This document shows positions 1 through 7,281 of a DNA stretch of 12,679 bases, in pieces (the stretch's first letter is position 1; each line of letters begins with the position of its first letter). Made by a program: the position numbers and the translations under genes. Origin of the DNA: Dunaliella salina (lineage: Eukaryota > Chlorophyta > Chlorophyceae > Chlamydomonadales > Dunaliellaceae). The DNA lies in NCBI GenBank assembly GCA_002284615.2, contig MU070416.1:37528-50206 (forward strand), given 5' to 3'. A model generated the notes under the pieces. The model was not told where the DNA came from and did not search any database. It was given only the letters and a program-made list of their open reading frames with translations.

Positions 1-2
1 TG

Positions 3-146
3 CCGGAAATAGGTGTCTTCAATACTGGCCTTGCCAGTCTTTCAGCCATCATAAATATCAGGTTCAACTACCAACCGCCAATCTGGAGATCTGACGGCAA
101 TATAGCAAGGACAACAATATTGCGTGACATGTTCGCGAACTTTTAG
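3..146 (+). pseudogene. C-terminal end of an unidentified reading frame (partial)
   Basis: A plus-strand frame is open from the window edge for 47 codons to a TAG at 144-146. The residue mix is protein-like (it contains FNTGLASLSAIINI and RFNYQPPIW), but I recognise no family. The stop comes just after a MFANF stretch, and another frame then stays protein-like for a short way (QFEELYALCQKW, about 155-190) before TGA codons appear, so this is probably a broken gene and not a true C-terminus. Its INIRFNYQP segment resembles NITFDYQP in the ORF at 539-943, suggesting two diverged copies of one gene. The true start lies outside the window. Confidence 0.3.
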
Positions 147-538
147 TTGTCAGTTCGAAGAACTGTATGCCCTCTGCCAAAAATGGACCCTTGACATCCC
201 CTGAACACCCCCTTGACACCAGCTTGACGCTCTCCTTACCTACCCCTACTGGATCCCCCCCCTCCTAAAGGCGGGGTTGAACCTCCCCAAATGCCTCCTT
301 GAAAAGAAATGGACTGCCCTTAATTTCCGGATAAGGAGGCCTCCTTAAAACCTGCAAAGCAATTTACGGCCCTCCTTAAATCCAAAAGCATTCACCTGTA
401 TGTTGCTACAACTCGGGCCTGACTGGCATAGAAAATTACACCTAACACCCTGCCTCCCCTGCACACACACCACCTCCAGGTCCCCACCTCCTCCCTAGAG
501 GCCCAGGGAGCTCAAGCCATACTTGGACGCACATAGAC
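147..538. other. Pyrimidine-rich stretch with no clear gene
   Basis: The stretch contains runs of C and CT (such as the C run near 256-264), repeated CTCCTTA / CCTCCTT words and a 16-bp palindrome. Short protein-like patches occur in several frames, for example RELKPYLDAH just before 539, but all are interrupted by stops within a few dozen codons. It may be the eroded 5' part of the ORF at 539 or a spacer. No RNA gene or terminator-like structure is evident. Confidence 0.4.
332..347. repeat. 16-bp perfect palindrome
   Basis: TAAGGAGGCCTCCTTA reads the same on both strands. The half-word CTCCTTA/CCTCCTT also recurs nearby (around 234, 292 and 373), so the palindrome may have arisen inside a low-complexity CCTCCTT-rich tract. 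Function unknown. Confidence 0.85.
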
Positions 539-943
539 ATGAGGATTCCAACCTCTTGGTGCAAAACCTGTCTCAAAGCGGAAAGGATCAACTTCTTTGA
601 GAACTGTGAAATGATGTATGTAGAGTGGCATCCTAAATGGGAAGCTGAAGAAATGCTACGAATACATCCAGACCTAGATGCTCATGTGCAAGCCTTTGAC
701 GCGGAGGAAAGACCAGAGGAAATAGAAGACCCCTTGGCCATTGAAATATACCTGGACAATCTTGTCAACCAGGGCTTTGAAGGCAATCCTCAGAGCCTAT
801 CTGAATCTCCATGGCTCTCAACTACCGGCTGCGCCATTTGCAAGAATATCACCTTTGACTACCAACCTACCAACCCCCAGGCAGGTGTCAGGCCGATAAC
901 GCAATGTGCTATTATCATTAGAAGTGTTAATTTGATCGCTTGA
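539..943 (+). CDS. Hypothetical protein, 134 codons, unknown family
   Basis: An ATG-started ORF ends in TGA at 941-943. It is acidic in the middle (AFDAEERPEEIEDP) and carries a CxxC pair (CAICKNITF) near residue 97. I recognise no family. It overlaps the next frame (open from 931), and the two are probably parts of one gene separated by a frameshift near 930-943. In that case this segment is the region upstream of the methyltransferase-like domain. The ATG may not be the original start, since a protein-like frame precedes it. The YQP-containing end resembles the fragment at 3-146. It is the longest uninterrupted ORF in the first 2 kb, but it is likely a fragment. Confidence 0.35.
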   Translation: MRIPTSWCKTCLKAERINFFENCEMMYVEWHPKWEAEEMLRIHPDLDAHVQAFDAEERPEEIEDPLAIEIYLDNLVNQGFEGNPQSLSESPWLSTTGCAICKNITFDYQPTNPQAGVRPITQCAIIIRSVNLIA

Positions 944-1709
944 AGGAACCTCTTCATTCTAACACACCTGATGAGGTTGCCATGCCAGCACAAATGTCAG
1001 AGGTGGTTACCGCTGAACGTGCCTGTATCTACAATGCCAATGGCAAGTGCGTTGGCGTGCTTACTGTAGACAGGCTCGTGCCCCTGCTTGAAGCCTGTGA
1101 AGCAGCCAAAAGTGCAGGCATCCATGCTACCGTTCAATCATTGACCAGGGTTCAACAACTGAAATTATGGGTCTGCTCTTTCGACAAAAGGCTCAAAAGA
1201 AAGACCTTTCAGCCGAGAGCAAAAAGCTCCACACTTCACGCTGATCACACCTCTCCACATCCGATTAGCCCTGCATAAATGGTGCCTAGTCTTAACAGAG
1301 AGATTTTCCATCCCTCTTGAATTTGACGAGACCTACAACACCTATTTCAGCACAAACTGCCGAGACCAAGTCTTTGGAGCGCACACTGACGCCCTCTCTG
1401 TGCGTTACACTGGTTTTTCCTTCTGCCATCCCTCACATGATGATGAGACAATGTCTCAACTCCTGCGCCACGCAGTGCACTCCTCTCACCAAACCACAAA
1501 TCCAGTTGCCACCTTCATGCTCCTACCTCACTGGAGGGGCTTCAGCTGTTATGCTTATATAAGCTGGCTTACCCAGTGCCCACATCTTGCAAAAGAGCTT
1601 GCCAAAATCCCTGCCAGAAGCATTTAATTCCACGGCACCACAGCACTGGTTTAATTTGCCTTCGAGCTGGTGGGCCTTTTTTCATGCTCAATCATTAACA
1701 ACAAAATGA
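931..1709 (+). pseudogene. DNA N6-adenine methyltransferase-like gene, broken (copy A)
   Basis: The gene reads through three frames: 931-1278 (includes the stretch CVGVLTVDRLVPLLEACEAA), about 1140-1244 (MGLLFRQKAQKKDLSAESKK), then an open frame to 1627, then 1617-1709 (FNSTAPQHWFNLPSSWW). The core in the third frame has YFSTNCRDQVFGAHTDALS, then FSFCHPSHDD where an NPPY-type catalytic motif would sit, then ATFMLLPHWRG, PHL and IPA. The order of aromatic-rich strand, (N/D)PP(Y/F)-like motif, helix, hydrophobic LP-W strand and P-x-x-W end recalls phage and transposon adenine methyltransferases. If so, the catalytic N is H and the second P is S, so it would be inactive. Family assignment is inference. 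The neighbouring copy B shares the same core, which shows that this frame was once coding. Confidence 0.45.
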
Positions 1710-1719
1710 AACAAAGTAG

Positions 1720-2159
1720 AAAAATAAGGATCCATACATGCATAACCTACCACATCACATCCACACCGCCATGCAAAAATGCGCTTTAGTAACCCAGGAA
1801 AAAAATGGCTCCTTCCCTAGATTACGACCTGAACCACACCCACAACTGGAGTGAACAACCCCGAAACAGGGTATTTGTAGCAATCCAAAACAGCCTCTTA
1901 TCCCAGTTCTCAGGGTTCTCAAGATGTCCTCCAATTTATGACGACCATGTAATGTACTCTCAAACATGCCATTTATTCTGCCATGCAACAAAGCCATGCC
2001 ACAGCAACTTCCATGTTCTTACCAAGTTGGGAAGGCCCTATGAGCACGAATATGTACTCTAAACTGTTAAATGCTTACCCCCACCTCTGTTGCACATTGG
2101 GAACCATGCCCTCAGCAAGTCAAGTAATTGCTCTTTGGAACACCGCAGGGAGGACTTAG
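1720..2159 (+). pseudogene. Second, diverged methyltransferase-like domain (copy B), broken
   Basis: This aligns to copy A across three frames. 1738-1806 gives HIHTAMQKCALVTQE, matching HIRLALHKWCLVLTE. 1805 to about 1950 gives LDYD...RVFVAIQNSLLS...FSRCPPIYDD, matching LEFD...QVFGAHTDALS...FSFCHPSHDD with no gaps. About 1956-2156 gives LKHAIYSA and ATSMFLPSWEG, matching LRHAVHSS and ATFMLLPHWRG, followed in both copies by a PHL. The frame ends at a TAG (2157-2159). Here the motif is CPPIYDD, closer to a PPY-type motif. Copies A and B are adjacent and on the same strand, so they are a tandem duplication or two nested elements of one family. Both are dead. Confidence 0.5.
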
Positions 2160-2618
2160 TGCCAGCCACAGGCACTTTACCCACTTTCAAGGTCCGAGAC
2201 CCTAGTCAGCTTCTCTTACATCAAAGACGCATCCATCTTGTGGAAGTCAGATACTGTAAAGGCATCCGGCCCAACAGCCACTTAGAGGCTTCCAAGCAGC
2301 AGCACGGTCTTTGTCATCTTCTTGCAAGGGCCTCAGCTCAAGTTACCCTTCATACTACTATGTTATGTGTGGGTGGAGTCATCTACATCGCACACATTGG
2401 AGCCTCTTCAGGAGCTTGGTCTAGACCCTTGCATGGCCACCAAGCTTGCTCGGAAGCTTTACGCTCATTCTGTCCAGTATGCTTACAAACTTGCTAGCAC
2501 CAGACGCGCTCTCGAGAAGATTTTCTTCAACTCTCATCAGCAAGGTCAGGCGCACGGGCTACTGCTAATAAACCCTCTGATCCTCACTGACTTCTTTCTT
2601 TGCTTCTGCTCTTGGTGA
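2160..2618 (+). pseudogene. Degenerate reading frame of unknown family
   Basis: The frame that ends copy B continues, in phase, past the TAG at 2157 and a second TAG at 2283-2285, to a TGA at 2616-2618. It contains SFSYIKDASILWKSDTVKAS, then after the second stop a 98-codon open part with a helix-like segment (MATKLARKLYAHSVQYAYKL, ALEKIFFNSHQQGQA). No family is recognised. It may be the downstream part of the copy B gene. The in-phase continuation with only two stops in about 150 codons supports former coding. Confidence 0.35.
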
Positions 2619-2659
2619 AGGGGTTATACGGTGCCTCTGCCCCAGGTATCCCCTTCACC
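2614..2659. repeat. Inverted repeat: 10-bp perfect stem, 26-nt loop
   Basis: GGTGAAGGGG at 2614-2623 is perfectly complementary to CCCCTTCACC at 2650-2659. It lies immediately at the stop of the preceding frame (TGA 2616-2618). It could be an element end, a 3' structure of a transcript, or chance. There is no U-tract or other terminator-like feature. Confidence 0.75.
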
Positions 2660-2709
2660 TTAATTGATGTGGGGAGTGTCTTCACCGGTTACGCCTTTCC
2701 TTTTCTTAA

Positions 2710-2995
2710 TACACAGTGCAGCCCAACCCCCTGAACCCATTCCCCAGATATTTTTTCAGGCGCGCCCGGTCATTAATTTTCCAGGCGCGTCTGATTTTGG
2801 ACGCTCTTCAGCCTGGAATGTCTGAAGGTGAATCATATGCATTTTGCTTATCTGTGGATGAGTGCATCCGAGGAGAGTAGGGGAGGTACTATCAAGTTCC
2901 GTGGTGAGGGTGGTTGGCCTGTGAATTGCACGTTTTCCATTATAGGTGTCGGAAAGTTGTTGTCCACTGAAGTTGAAGAAAACCGTTCTGAATAA
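2710..2995 (+). pseudogene. Degenerate reading frame of unknown family
   Basis: One frame is open from 2710 to a TAG at 2878-2880 (RARSLIFQARLILDALQPG, MSEGESYAFCLSVDECIRGE). A second frame takes over at about 2870 and runs to TAA at 2993-2995 (IKFRGEGGWPVNCTFSIIGV, KLLSTEVEENRSE). The takeover occurs exactly where the first frame stops, as a one-base indel would do. The product is unrecognised. A minus-strand ORF over the same bases is judged a shadow because its composition is less protein-like. Confidence 0.35.
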
Positions 2996-3215
2996 GTGCA
3001 ATAAGGAGTTGTCTTTGTAGCAATGATCTGAACTTCTCAATCAGAACCTTTTAAATCTTTTTCAGTACTTCCAAAACAAATAAATCAGAAGCCCTTCTGA
3101 ACCGCTCTCTTTTGCCCGCAACCGCAAGAGAAAGGCCCCTTGACCCCCGCAAGCTCGGGCCACGCAGCGAGTCAGCAGAACTGAGAGTGTGCAGCTAGCT
3201 GCAAGAAAAGTTTAA

Positions 3216-3676
3216 AGTCAGGGAAGTGAGGGTGATCGCGGGGTGGCCCTGGAGGATTTGCTTTTCTTTCATTACTCTGGCTTCACTGCAGAGCATCAGA
3301 CAGAAATAGTGATATTTTCCAAACACTAATAGTGATAGCTGCTCCTGGTGCCGTGAGCAAGACGGGCTTGAATGCGAAAGAATTACTTGGTCAAACTTAA
3401 TGCACGCATCACGAGTTTCCTCTTGGCGATGGTTGGACACACGAGCCGGCCATGACTGAAGCAATTATTTTTTTTGACTTTTTAAATAGGTAACTTCGAG
3501 CGTTGACTGCTGCTTTCACCTTCTTCCACTTTGTCCTTTGGAGTTCAAACAAAACCCATGCAGGACAAAGGGGCGGTGCTTCAGGGCTTCACCACCAGAC
3601 TATGCACATTGAGGCTCTGATTCAGTACTTTTGGAGATACAACAATGGAGTCCTGAATCAGGACTTAGAAAGTTGA
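3216..3676 (+). pseudogene. Degenerate reading frame with a Cys pair, unknown family
   Basis: Three frames succeed one another. 3216-3329 reads GDRGVALEDLLFFHYSGFTA then EHQTEIVIFSKH and TAA. About 3325-3459 reads SDSCSWCREQDGLECERITW then SNLMHASRVSSWRWLD and TGA. A third frame, interrupted by stops, ends 3602-3676 with MHIEALIQYFWRYNNGVLNQ and TGA. The CSWC...C spacing is suggestive of a zinc-binding site but too short to assign. About 90 codons of minus-strand ORF cover the same bases, so strand is not certain. No family is recognised. Confidence 0.28.
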
Positions 3677-3780
3677 ATAACAGTTTGATGAAATGTAAGT
3701 AAGGAGTAACTAGTAAAGAGTAGTAAGTACTGATTGAAAAGCCAATCAGAACTGCAAGCAGATCTGCAACAACTTTCTGA

Positions 3781-4245
3781 CAAAGCGTTCGTTTAGTATT
3801 TGAGGATGTTGACTCTTTCTTTGAGACAGATTTCAAGTTCCAAAAGGCGTTGCCAATTTTAAAAGTTGTAAGGTTCTCGTTTCCAAGCCTTCCCAGCCTC
3901 AGGAGGTTTGCCAATTTTTGTTTCAGCTGAAAAAGTTTGTATCAGCTGCCCCTAGTTGTCTATGTTACGTTTTTCTTGAGTTTATCCCTAAGGCTGCAGT
4001 TTGTCATACCCAGAGTGCTGCAACAAGAATCTGATGCAAGGTGGTTGAGTCGGTTTGCCTTTGTGTTTGTCCTTCCAATTCCACACAGCTGAGGCTCTGT
4101 CTAAAGAACTCTGAACTTGTTGTCACACCTCTATTGTCTTGATTCGTGTATCGCCATGCAAATTAGTAACAGCCTCCATCACCCAGAAGTAGTCTACCAA
4201 CATTTACAACAACCCCACCCAAGCCATCTATGCGCACACCAATGA
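3781..4245 (+). pseudogene. Degenerate reading frame, unknown family
   Basis: A single frame is followed through three stops (TGA 3928-3930, a TGA and a TAA near 4090-4100) to TGA at 4243-4245. The clearest parts are VFEDVDSFFETDFKFQKALP (from about 3796) and FVIPRVLQQESDARWLSRFA (about 4000). An adjoining frame just upstream (about 3733-3798, LQADLQQLSDKAFV) looks like the same gene before a frameshift. It resembles the linker regions of transposon polyproteins, but no motif allows assignment. The minus-strand 104-codon ORF here is the alternative reading. Confidence 0.25.
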
Positions 4246-4388
4246 GTGAGTCAAGCGTGCTTGATGCTCTATTGCGCGGTGGGGGCTGAATGTTGCTGTT
4301 TGAACAACAGGCTTGCCATACCTCTCCTTCTGGACACAAACGAAAAAGAAAGAAGCATGCACACAGCTCATCCTCCCCTCTCCCTTAG
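4170..4388 (+). pseudogene. Proline/serine-rich reading frame with a basic, NLS-like cluster
   Basis: The frame is open from a TAA at 4167 to TGA at 4287-4289, then continues in phase from the next codon to TAG at 4386-4388. It begins with a P/S/T-rich stretch (SPRSSLPTFTTTPPKPS), then MSESSVLDALLRGGG, then after the stop GHKRKRKKHAHSSSS, a strongly basic run like a nuclear localisation signal. Low-complexity composition of this kind is typical of linkers in transposon-encoded proteins. A longer ATG ORF in another frame (4246-4470) overlaps it and cannot be excluded. Confidence 0.25.
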
Positions 4389-4466
4389 AGGGGTTTTGCT
4401 TTCTGCCCCATTAATGCACCAGGGTCTTTGTCACCTTTTCGGAAATCCTGGCCATAACGTTTTGTG

Positions 4467-4868
4467 TTAACACATGAGCTGAGCAGTTATCAGCCCAATC
4501 AACAATGTGTGCGCTTCAACCAAAATAGGCAGTAGAAAGTTCGTTTTTTTGCTTTGCAATTTCAAGGTCCGGCAGCCAATCAAGGATTGTTTGTGTGTCG
4601 CTTTTGCGTCGGGATTGGTCCGGGTACGGCCAATAGAGGTTGCGTTTCGCACTTGCATTGAAAAATCTGGCCTTTTGAAAGCGTGGGTTATCCCCTTTGG
4701 GGCAGGGATATGTGCGTCGCCCTGAATATCAAACACTACTTTCCAGCTTCGGAGTTCTCGGTTTGCTGTTGAAGGGCAGCAGCCCATGTTTGGCCGTTGG
4801 TTACCTCGAAGAGGGGGTTGATCAAGAGAGGGTGTAGCATTTTCCCAATGACAGTCGGTGAGCTTCAT
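4467..4868 (-). CDS. Hypothetical ORF, 133 codons, doubtful
   Basis: This is an ATG-started minus-strand ORF with no in-frame interruption, beginning MKLTDCHWENATPSL. It is the longest uninterrupted ORF in 3000-5000, but every other ghost frame in 1-7281 runs on the plus strand and it matches no family I know. It is included because the region is over 300 bases and nothing else fills it convincingly. Confidence 0.18.
   Translation of the reverse strand: MKLTDCHWENATPSLDQPPLRGNQRPNMGCCPSTANRELRSWKVVFDIQGDAHIPAPKGITHAFKRPDFSMQVRNATSIGRTRTNPDAKATHKQSLIGCRTLKLQSKKTNFLLPILVEAHTLLIGLITAQLMC
4483..4725 (+). CDS. Hypothetical ORF, doubtful
   Basis: The frame is open for 80 codons from the TGA at 4480 and contains KFVFLLCNFKVRQPIKDCLC and EVAFRTCIEKSGLLKAWVIP. 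It has no ATG near its start. The minus strand carries a longer ORF across the same bases, and the CCAAT-box cluster lies within both. At most one of the two is coding, and possibly neither. No family is recognised. Confidence 0.15.
   Translation, partial: AVISPINNVCASTKIGSRKFVFLLCNFKVRQPIKDCLCVAFASGLVRVRPIEVAFRTCIEKSGLLKAWVIPFGAGICASP
4495..4634. promoter_or_regulatory. Cluster of four CCAAT boxes
   Basis: CCAAT occurs at 4495-4499, 4576-4580 and 4630-4634 on the plus strand, and as ATTGG at 4614-4618. Three of the four lie within 60 bases and have G/C-rich flanks (cagCCAATcaag, cggaCCAATccc, cggCCAATagag), as in NF-Y binding sites of eukaryotic promoters. The gag-like frame starts about 320 bases downstream on the plus strand, so this could be the remains of its promoter. 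No good TATA box lies at the expected spacing; TAATAAA at about 4922 is the only AT-rich candidate. Confidence 0.35.
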
Positions 4869-4951
4869 TCACGCTCTGTTCAGGTGTCCCGCCCGCGATA
4901 AAAAACTGCATTTCTCACACATAATAAATTACTTTGCTGCTGTTTGGCCTC

Positions 4952-6042
4952 CTACAGGGCTTCTTTGACGAATAGAACACCTCCAAAACCTGTCGGAACA
5001 ACTCGTTCAATGACGAAAGCTTTCAACTCAGCTAATCCAAGTGGTGTCCTACAATAAGAAGTAGAACCAATAATCAAGCCAAATGGTTGCCAACAATCAG
5101 ATATAAAACCACGCACGGAGGAACAGGCTCCTGAAACCTTATTCACTCCAGAGCACAGGGTTCCCACGACCTTCGACAATCCTGCAGCCATGTTTGCACC
5201 CAACTTACCCCGCGAAGTCCCTTTATTCAGGGGCGAAAAAGGTAAGGATGATCTACACAGCTGGGTGATACAGTCGAACACTGTGTCCTCTCAATGCTTG
5301 GCAATGCAAGGGGTGTGTATCTGGTTTGATTCCAACTCCAGGCTTATTCCTAGAATACTGATTGTATAGCTGCCTGACCTCCATCAGAGTTTGTGCTCTG
5401 CACGCATGCAAAACTCTGATGTGCTTGTAACTGACCTGGTGGAGATCATGCACAAGCATCAAACATCGAAGAACTCATTAGAGTTTGTGGATCCCAACAA
5501 GCCACGCCAACATGCAGTTACAGTGACCGCTAAAGGTGAAGATAGTTCATTGCACATGGCTGCATAAGCTGCCAACGTGCCAGCGTCTGCACCAGCATCT
5601 CGAACTTATGGTTCGGCTGCATTTACGTACTTGTACCATGGCCCCAACAACTCACACAACACAGAACAATGCAGGACTTTCAAGGGCATGGTTGCAGAAA
5701 AGAAAGCAGCGTTGCCACAGAGCAATACAAACATGGCAGACTGCAGTTCAGCATTGGACACTCTTGTGCATTAATTCCTTGCTAGGCTATCGGGATCAAC
5801 TGCATCTTACAATTAGCCACATGCCCAACAAATCCCGTCCATTCGCGTGTTATGATTGCGCTGTCTACTTTACTTCGCTAGCTGGTCAGGGGAGAGATCC
5901 TCTAAAGAGCTGTCTCTCTCCCCCTTGTCTTGAGCTTCATCTCATGCGGCAGTCCCAGGTGCTGCCCCTGCACCAGTACCCAATCACTCAATCCATGCTT
6001 TAGCCACTGTATTCATCTTAGGCTCTGAGTTGTCAATGCAAG
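4952..6042 (+). pseudogene. Retrotransposon gag-like gene, degenerate, with zinc-knuckle-like motif
   Basis: One frame can be followed in phase through stops at 5055 (TAA), 5367 (TAG), 5565 (TAA), 5772 (TAA) and several later ones. A possible start is the ATG at 5010 (MTKAFNSANPSG). From 5190 it reads MFAPNLPREVPLFRGEKGKD then DLHSWV, like the start of the gag structural domain of Ty3/gypsy-type elements (P.F.G...DD...W). At 5634-5672 it has YHGPNNSHNTEQC, which resembles the gag zinc-knuckle variant (C/Y)xxH...H.T..C seen in such elements, with the first Cys replaced by Tyr. Near the end FILGSELS may be the remnant of a retropepsin site, but this is weak. No reverse transcriptase follows; a helicase relic does. 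Confidence 0.48.
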
Positions 6043-6461
6043 CCACTTGGTGGCCATGCAGAAGCTGCCTGGTTTTGAGGTGTCTTTCCAAACAACGCGG
6101 GCCAAGCTGCTTGGTGCTTTTCAGCGCGCTGATCTGCTTCAACATCGCATCGCATTGAAGCAACAACTAAGTGCACTAACTGCTAGCAGATGATGCAGAA
6201 GCAGTGCCTGAACCAGCTGCTCCATCACCACCTGAACCACTTGAGCCTACGCCTATGCCCAAGCCATCATGCGATCACGTCACCAAGGACCCAGGAATTT
6301 GCTCAACCACTAAATTCGGGCCTGCTCTTGATCCACCTGCCTTTGACGCCAGCTATTTTTTTAAGCCTCCAGTGGCATGTACAAACTGCCACGGAATCTG
6401 TCACTTACGCACAGGGATAATTCCATATCTGTCTCGCGTGTGTTGTATGATACATGCTTAG
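6029..6461 (+). pseudogene. Continuation of the gag-like relic: helical segment plus proline-rich tail
   Basis: A frame at 6029-6193 (LVAMQKLPGFEVSFQTTRAK, LLGAFQRADLLQHRIALKQQ) takes over from the gag-like frame near 6042. At about 6186 the original frame resumes and runs to TAG at 6459-6461 with VPEPAAPSPPEPLEPTPMPK, a proline-rich linker, then ACTNCHGICHLRTG, a C-rich patch. Two compensating shifts about 145 bases apart are the simplest explanation. After the TAG the same phase stays mostly open (one stop at 6543-6545) into the helicase frame. No family is recognised for this tail. Confidence 0.35.
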
Positions 6462-6545
6462 AAGTCAATGTCATGCACAGAAAATTTGCAGACAGGAAGG
6501 GCATTCCGTATGGTCCCTCCAGCGAAACAATCCACACCTCCATAG

Positions 6546-7281
6546 GCAATGCATGACTGCAGCAAAATCAAAGGCAAAGAGGGGGACACAAGCTGGGCAA
6601 CTCATCTGAATGCGTTGCGTGATTTTGTGGATGAGGAGGCAGTACAAAGAGCATCCACTGCATTGCTAAGCAGGTTGACTCTGTCATGTGGTGAGGACAA
6701 AGATGAGAACAGTGCAGAATGGATGGATGCCCCACGCCTGTATCCGAAAACCAAGATGGACATAGCTTACAATGATGAGCGCCTGAAGCAGTTGCAACGT
6801 GAAGGCAATGAGCGCAGCATGTAGTTCCCACACATGGAATCGATTGCCTGACAATGCAGACGACTGTGGTGGCTTGGAAGGAGTTATAAAATTGGCGCGC
6901 GGCGCTCAACTGATGATACGCAGGAACGTTGACACAGATGATGGCTTGGTGAATGTGGCAATGGAAACCATCAAGAATTTGAGAAACAGCTGTGTACGTG
7001 CAATTTGACAATACGCATGTCAGGAAGCGATTGTGCTTGGCTGAAGGTGTTTCTGGGATTTTTGCTGTTCACATCATTCCTAGTACGGTATCATTTCAGC
7101 ACAAAGGGAAATCTTGGCAGAAAAAGCAGTTCCCCTTTGCTTTGGCATGGGCCATGATCATTCACAAAGTGCAAGGGCTATCAATGGATCGTGCCATTGT
7201 TGATCTAGGGAGAGAAATATTTACTGATGGTCAGGCGTACGTGGCCTTGAGTCTTGTTAAGACCTTGGATGGTTTTGCAAT
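6546..7281 (+). pseudogene. PIF1-like DNA helicase, C-terminal half, 5' part of split gene
   Basis: This is a 5'-3' DNA helicase of superfamily 1B (PIF1), here only from about the middle onward. It reads in three frames. 6546-6824 has APRLYPKTKMDIAYNDERL (the LYPT..V..HN..RL motif). About 6830-6990 has LARGAQLMIRRNVDTDDGLV (the L..GA.VML..N.D...GLVNG motif). About 6990-7281 has [20 protein letters not shown] (motif V) and [15 protein letters not shown] (motif VI). Family members normally have SR where this has SL, so the conserved arginine is gone, and HKSQG is HKVQG. The Walker A and B half is not present upstream. The copia element interrupts the gene at 7281/7282 and the last codons are at 11868-11949. 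Confidence 0.85.
7277..7281. repeat. Target-site duplication, left copy (GCAAT)
   Basis: GCAAT directly abuts the left LTR and is repeated at 11863-11867 directly after the right LTR. Five bases is the usual duplication length for copia integrases. The target was GCAATTGC-like, with TGC following the right copy. Confidence 0.82.

Noticed and set aside
3600..3914. Minus-strand 104-codon ORF
   Set aside because: Plus-strand frames over the same bases are more protein-like and agree in strand with their neighbours. No family match by eye. It cannot be fully excluded.
539..4388. Introns as the reason for the frame changes
   Set aside because: Frames hand over within a few bases without GT...AG-bounded gaps, and the aligned copies A and B break at different places; small indels are simpler.
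4952..5281. Minus-strand 109-codon ORF
   Set aside because: It is the complement of the gag-like frame, whose motifs and in-phase continuation are on the plus strand.
5536..6003. Plus-strand 155-codon ORF
   Set aside because: It overlaps the zinc-knuckle-like frame and is a shifted reading of it (His/Thr/Leu-rich shadow composition).
6568..7011. Minus-strand 147-codon Cys/His-rich ORF
   Set aside because: It lies antisense to clear PIF1 motifs; the Cys/His content is a by-product of the opposite strand.
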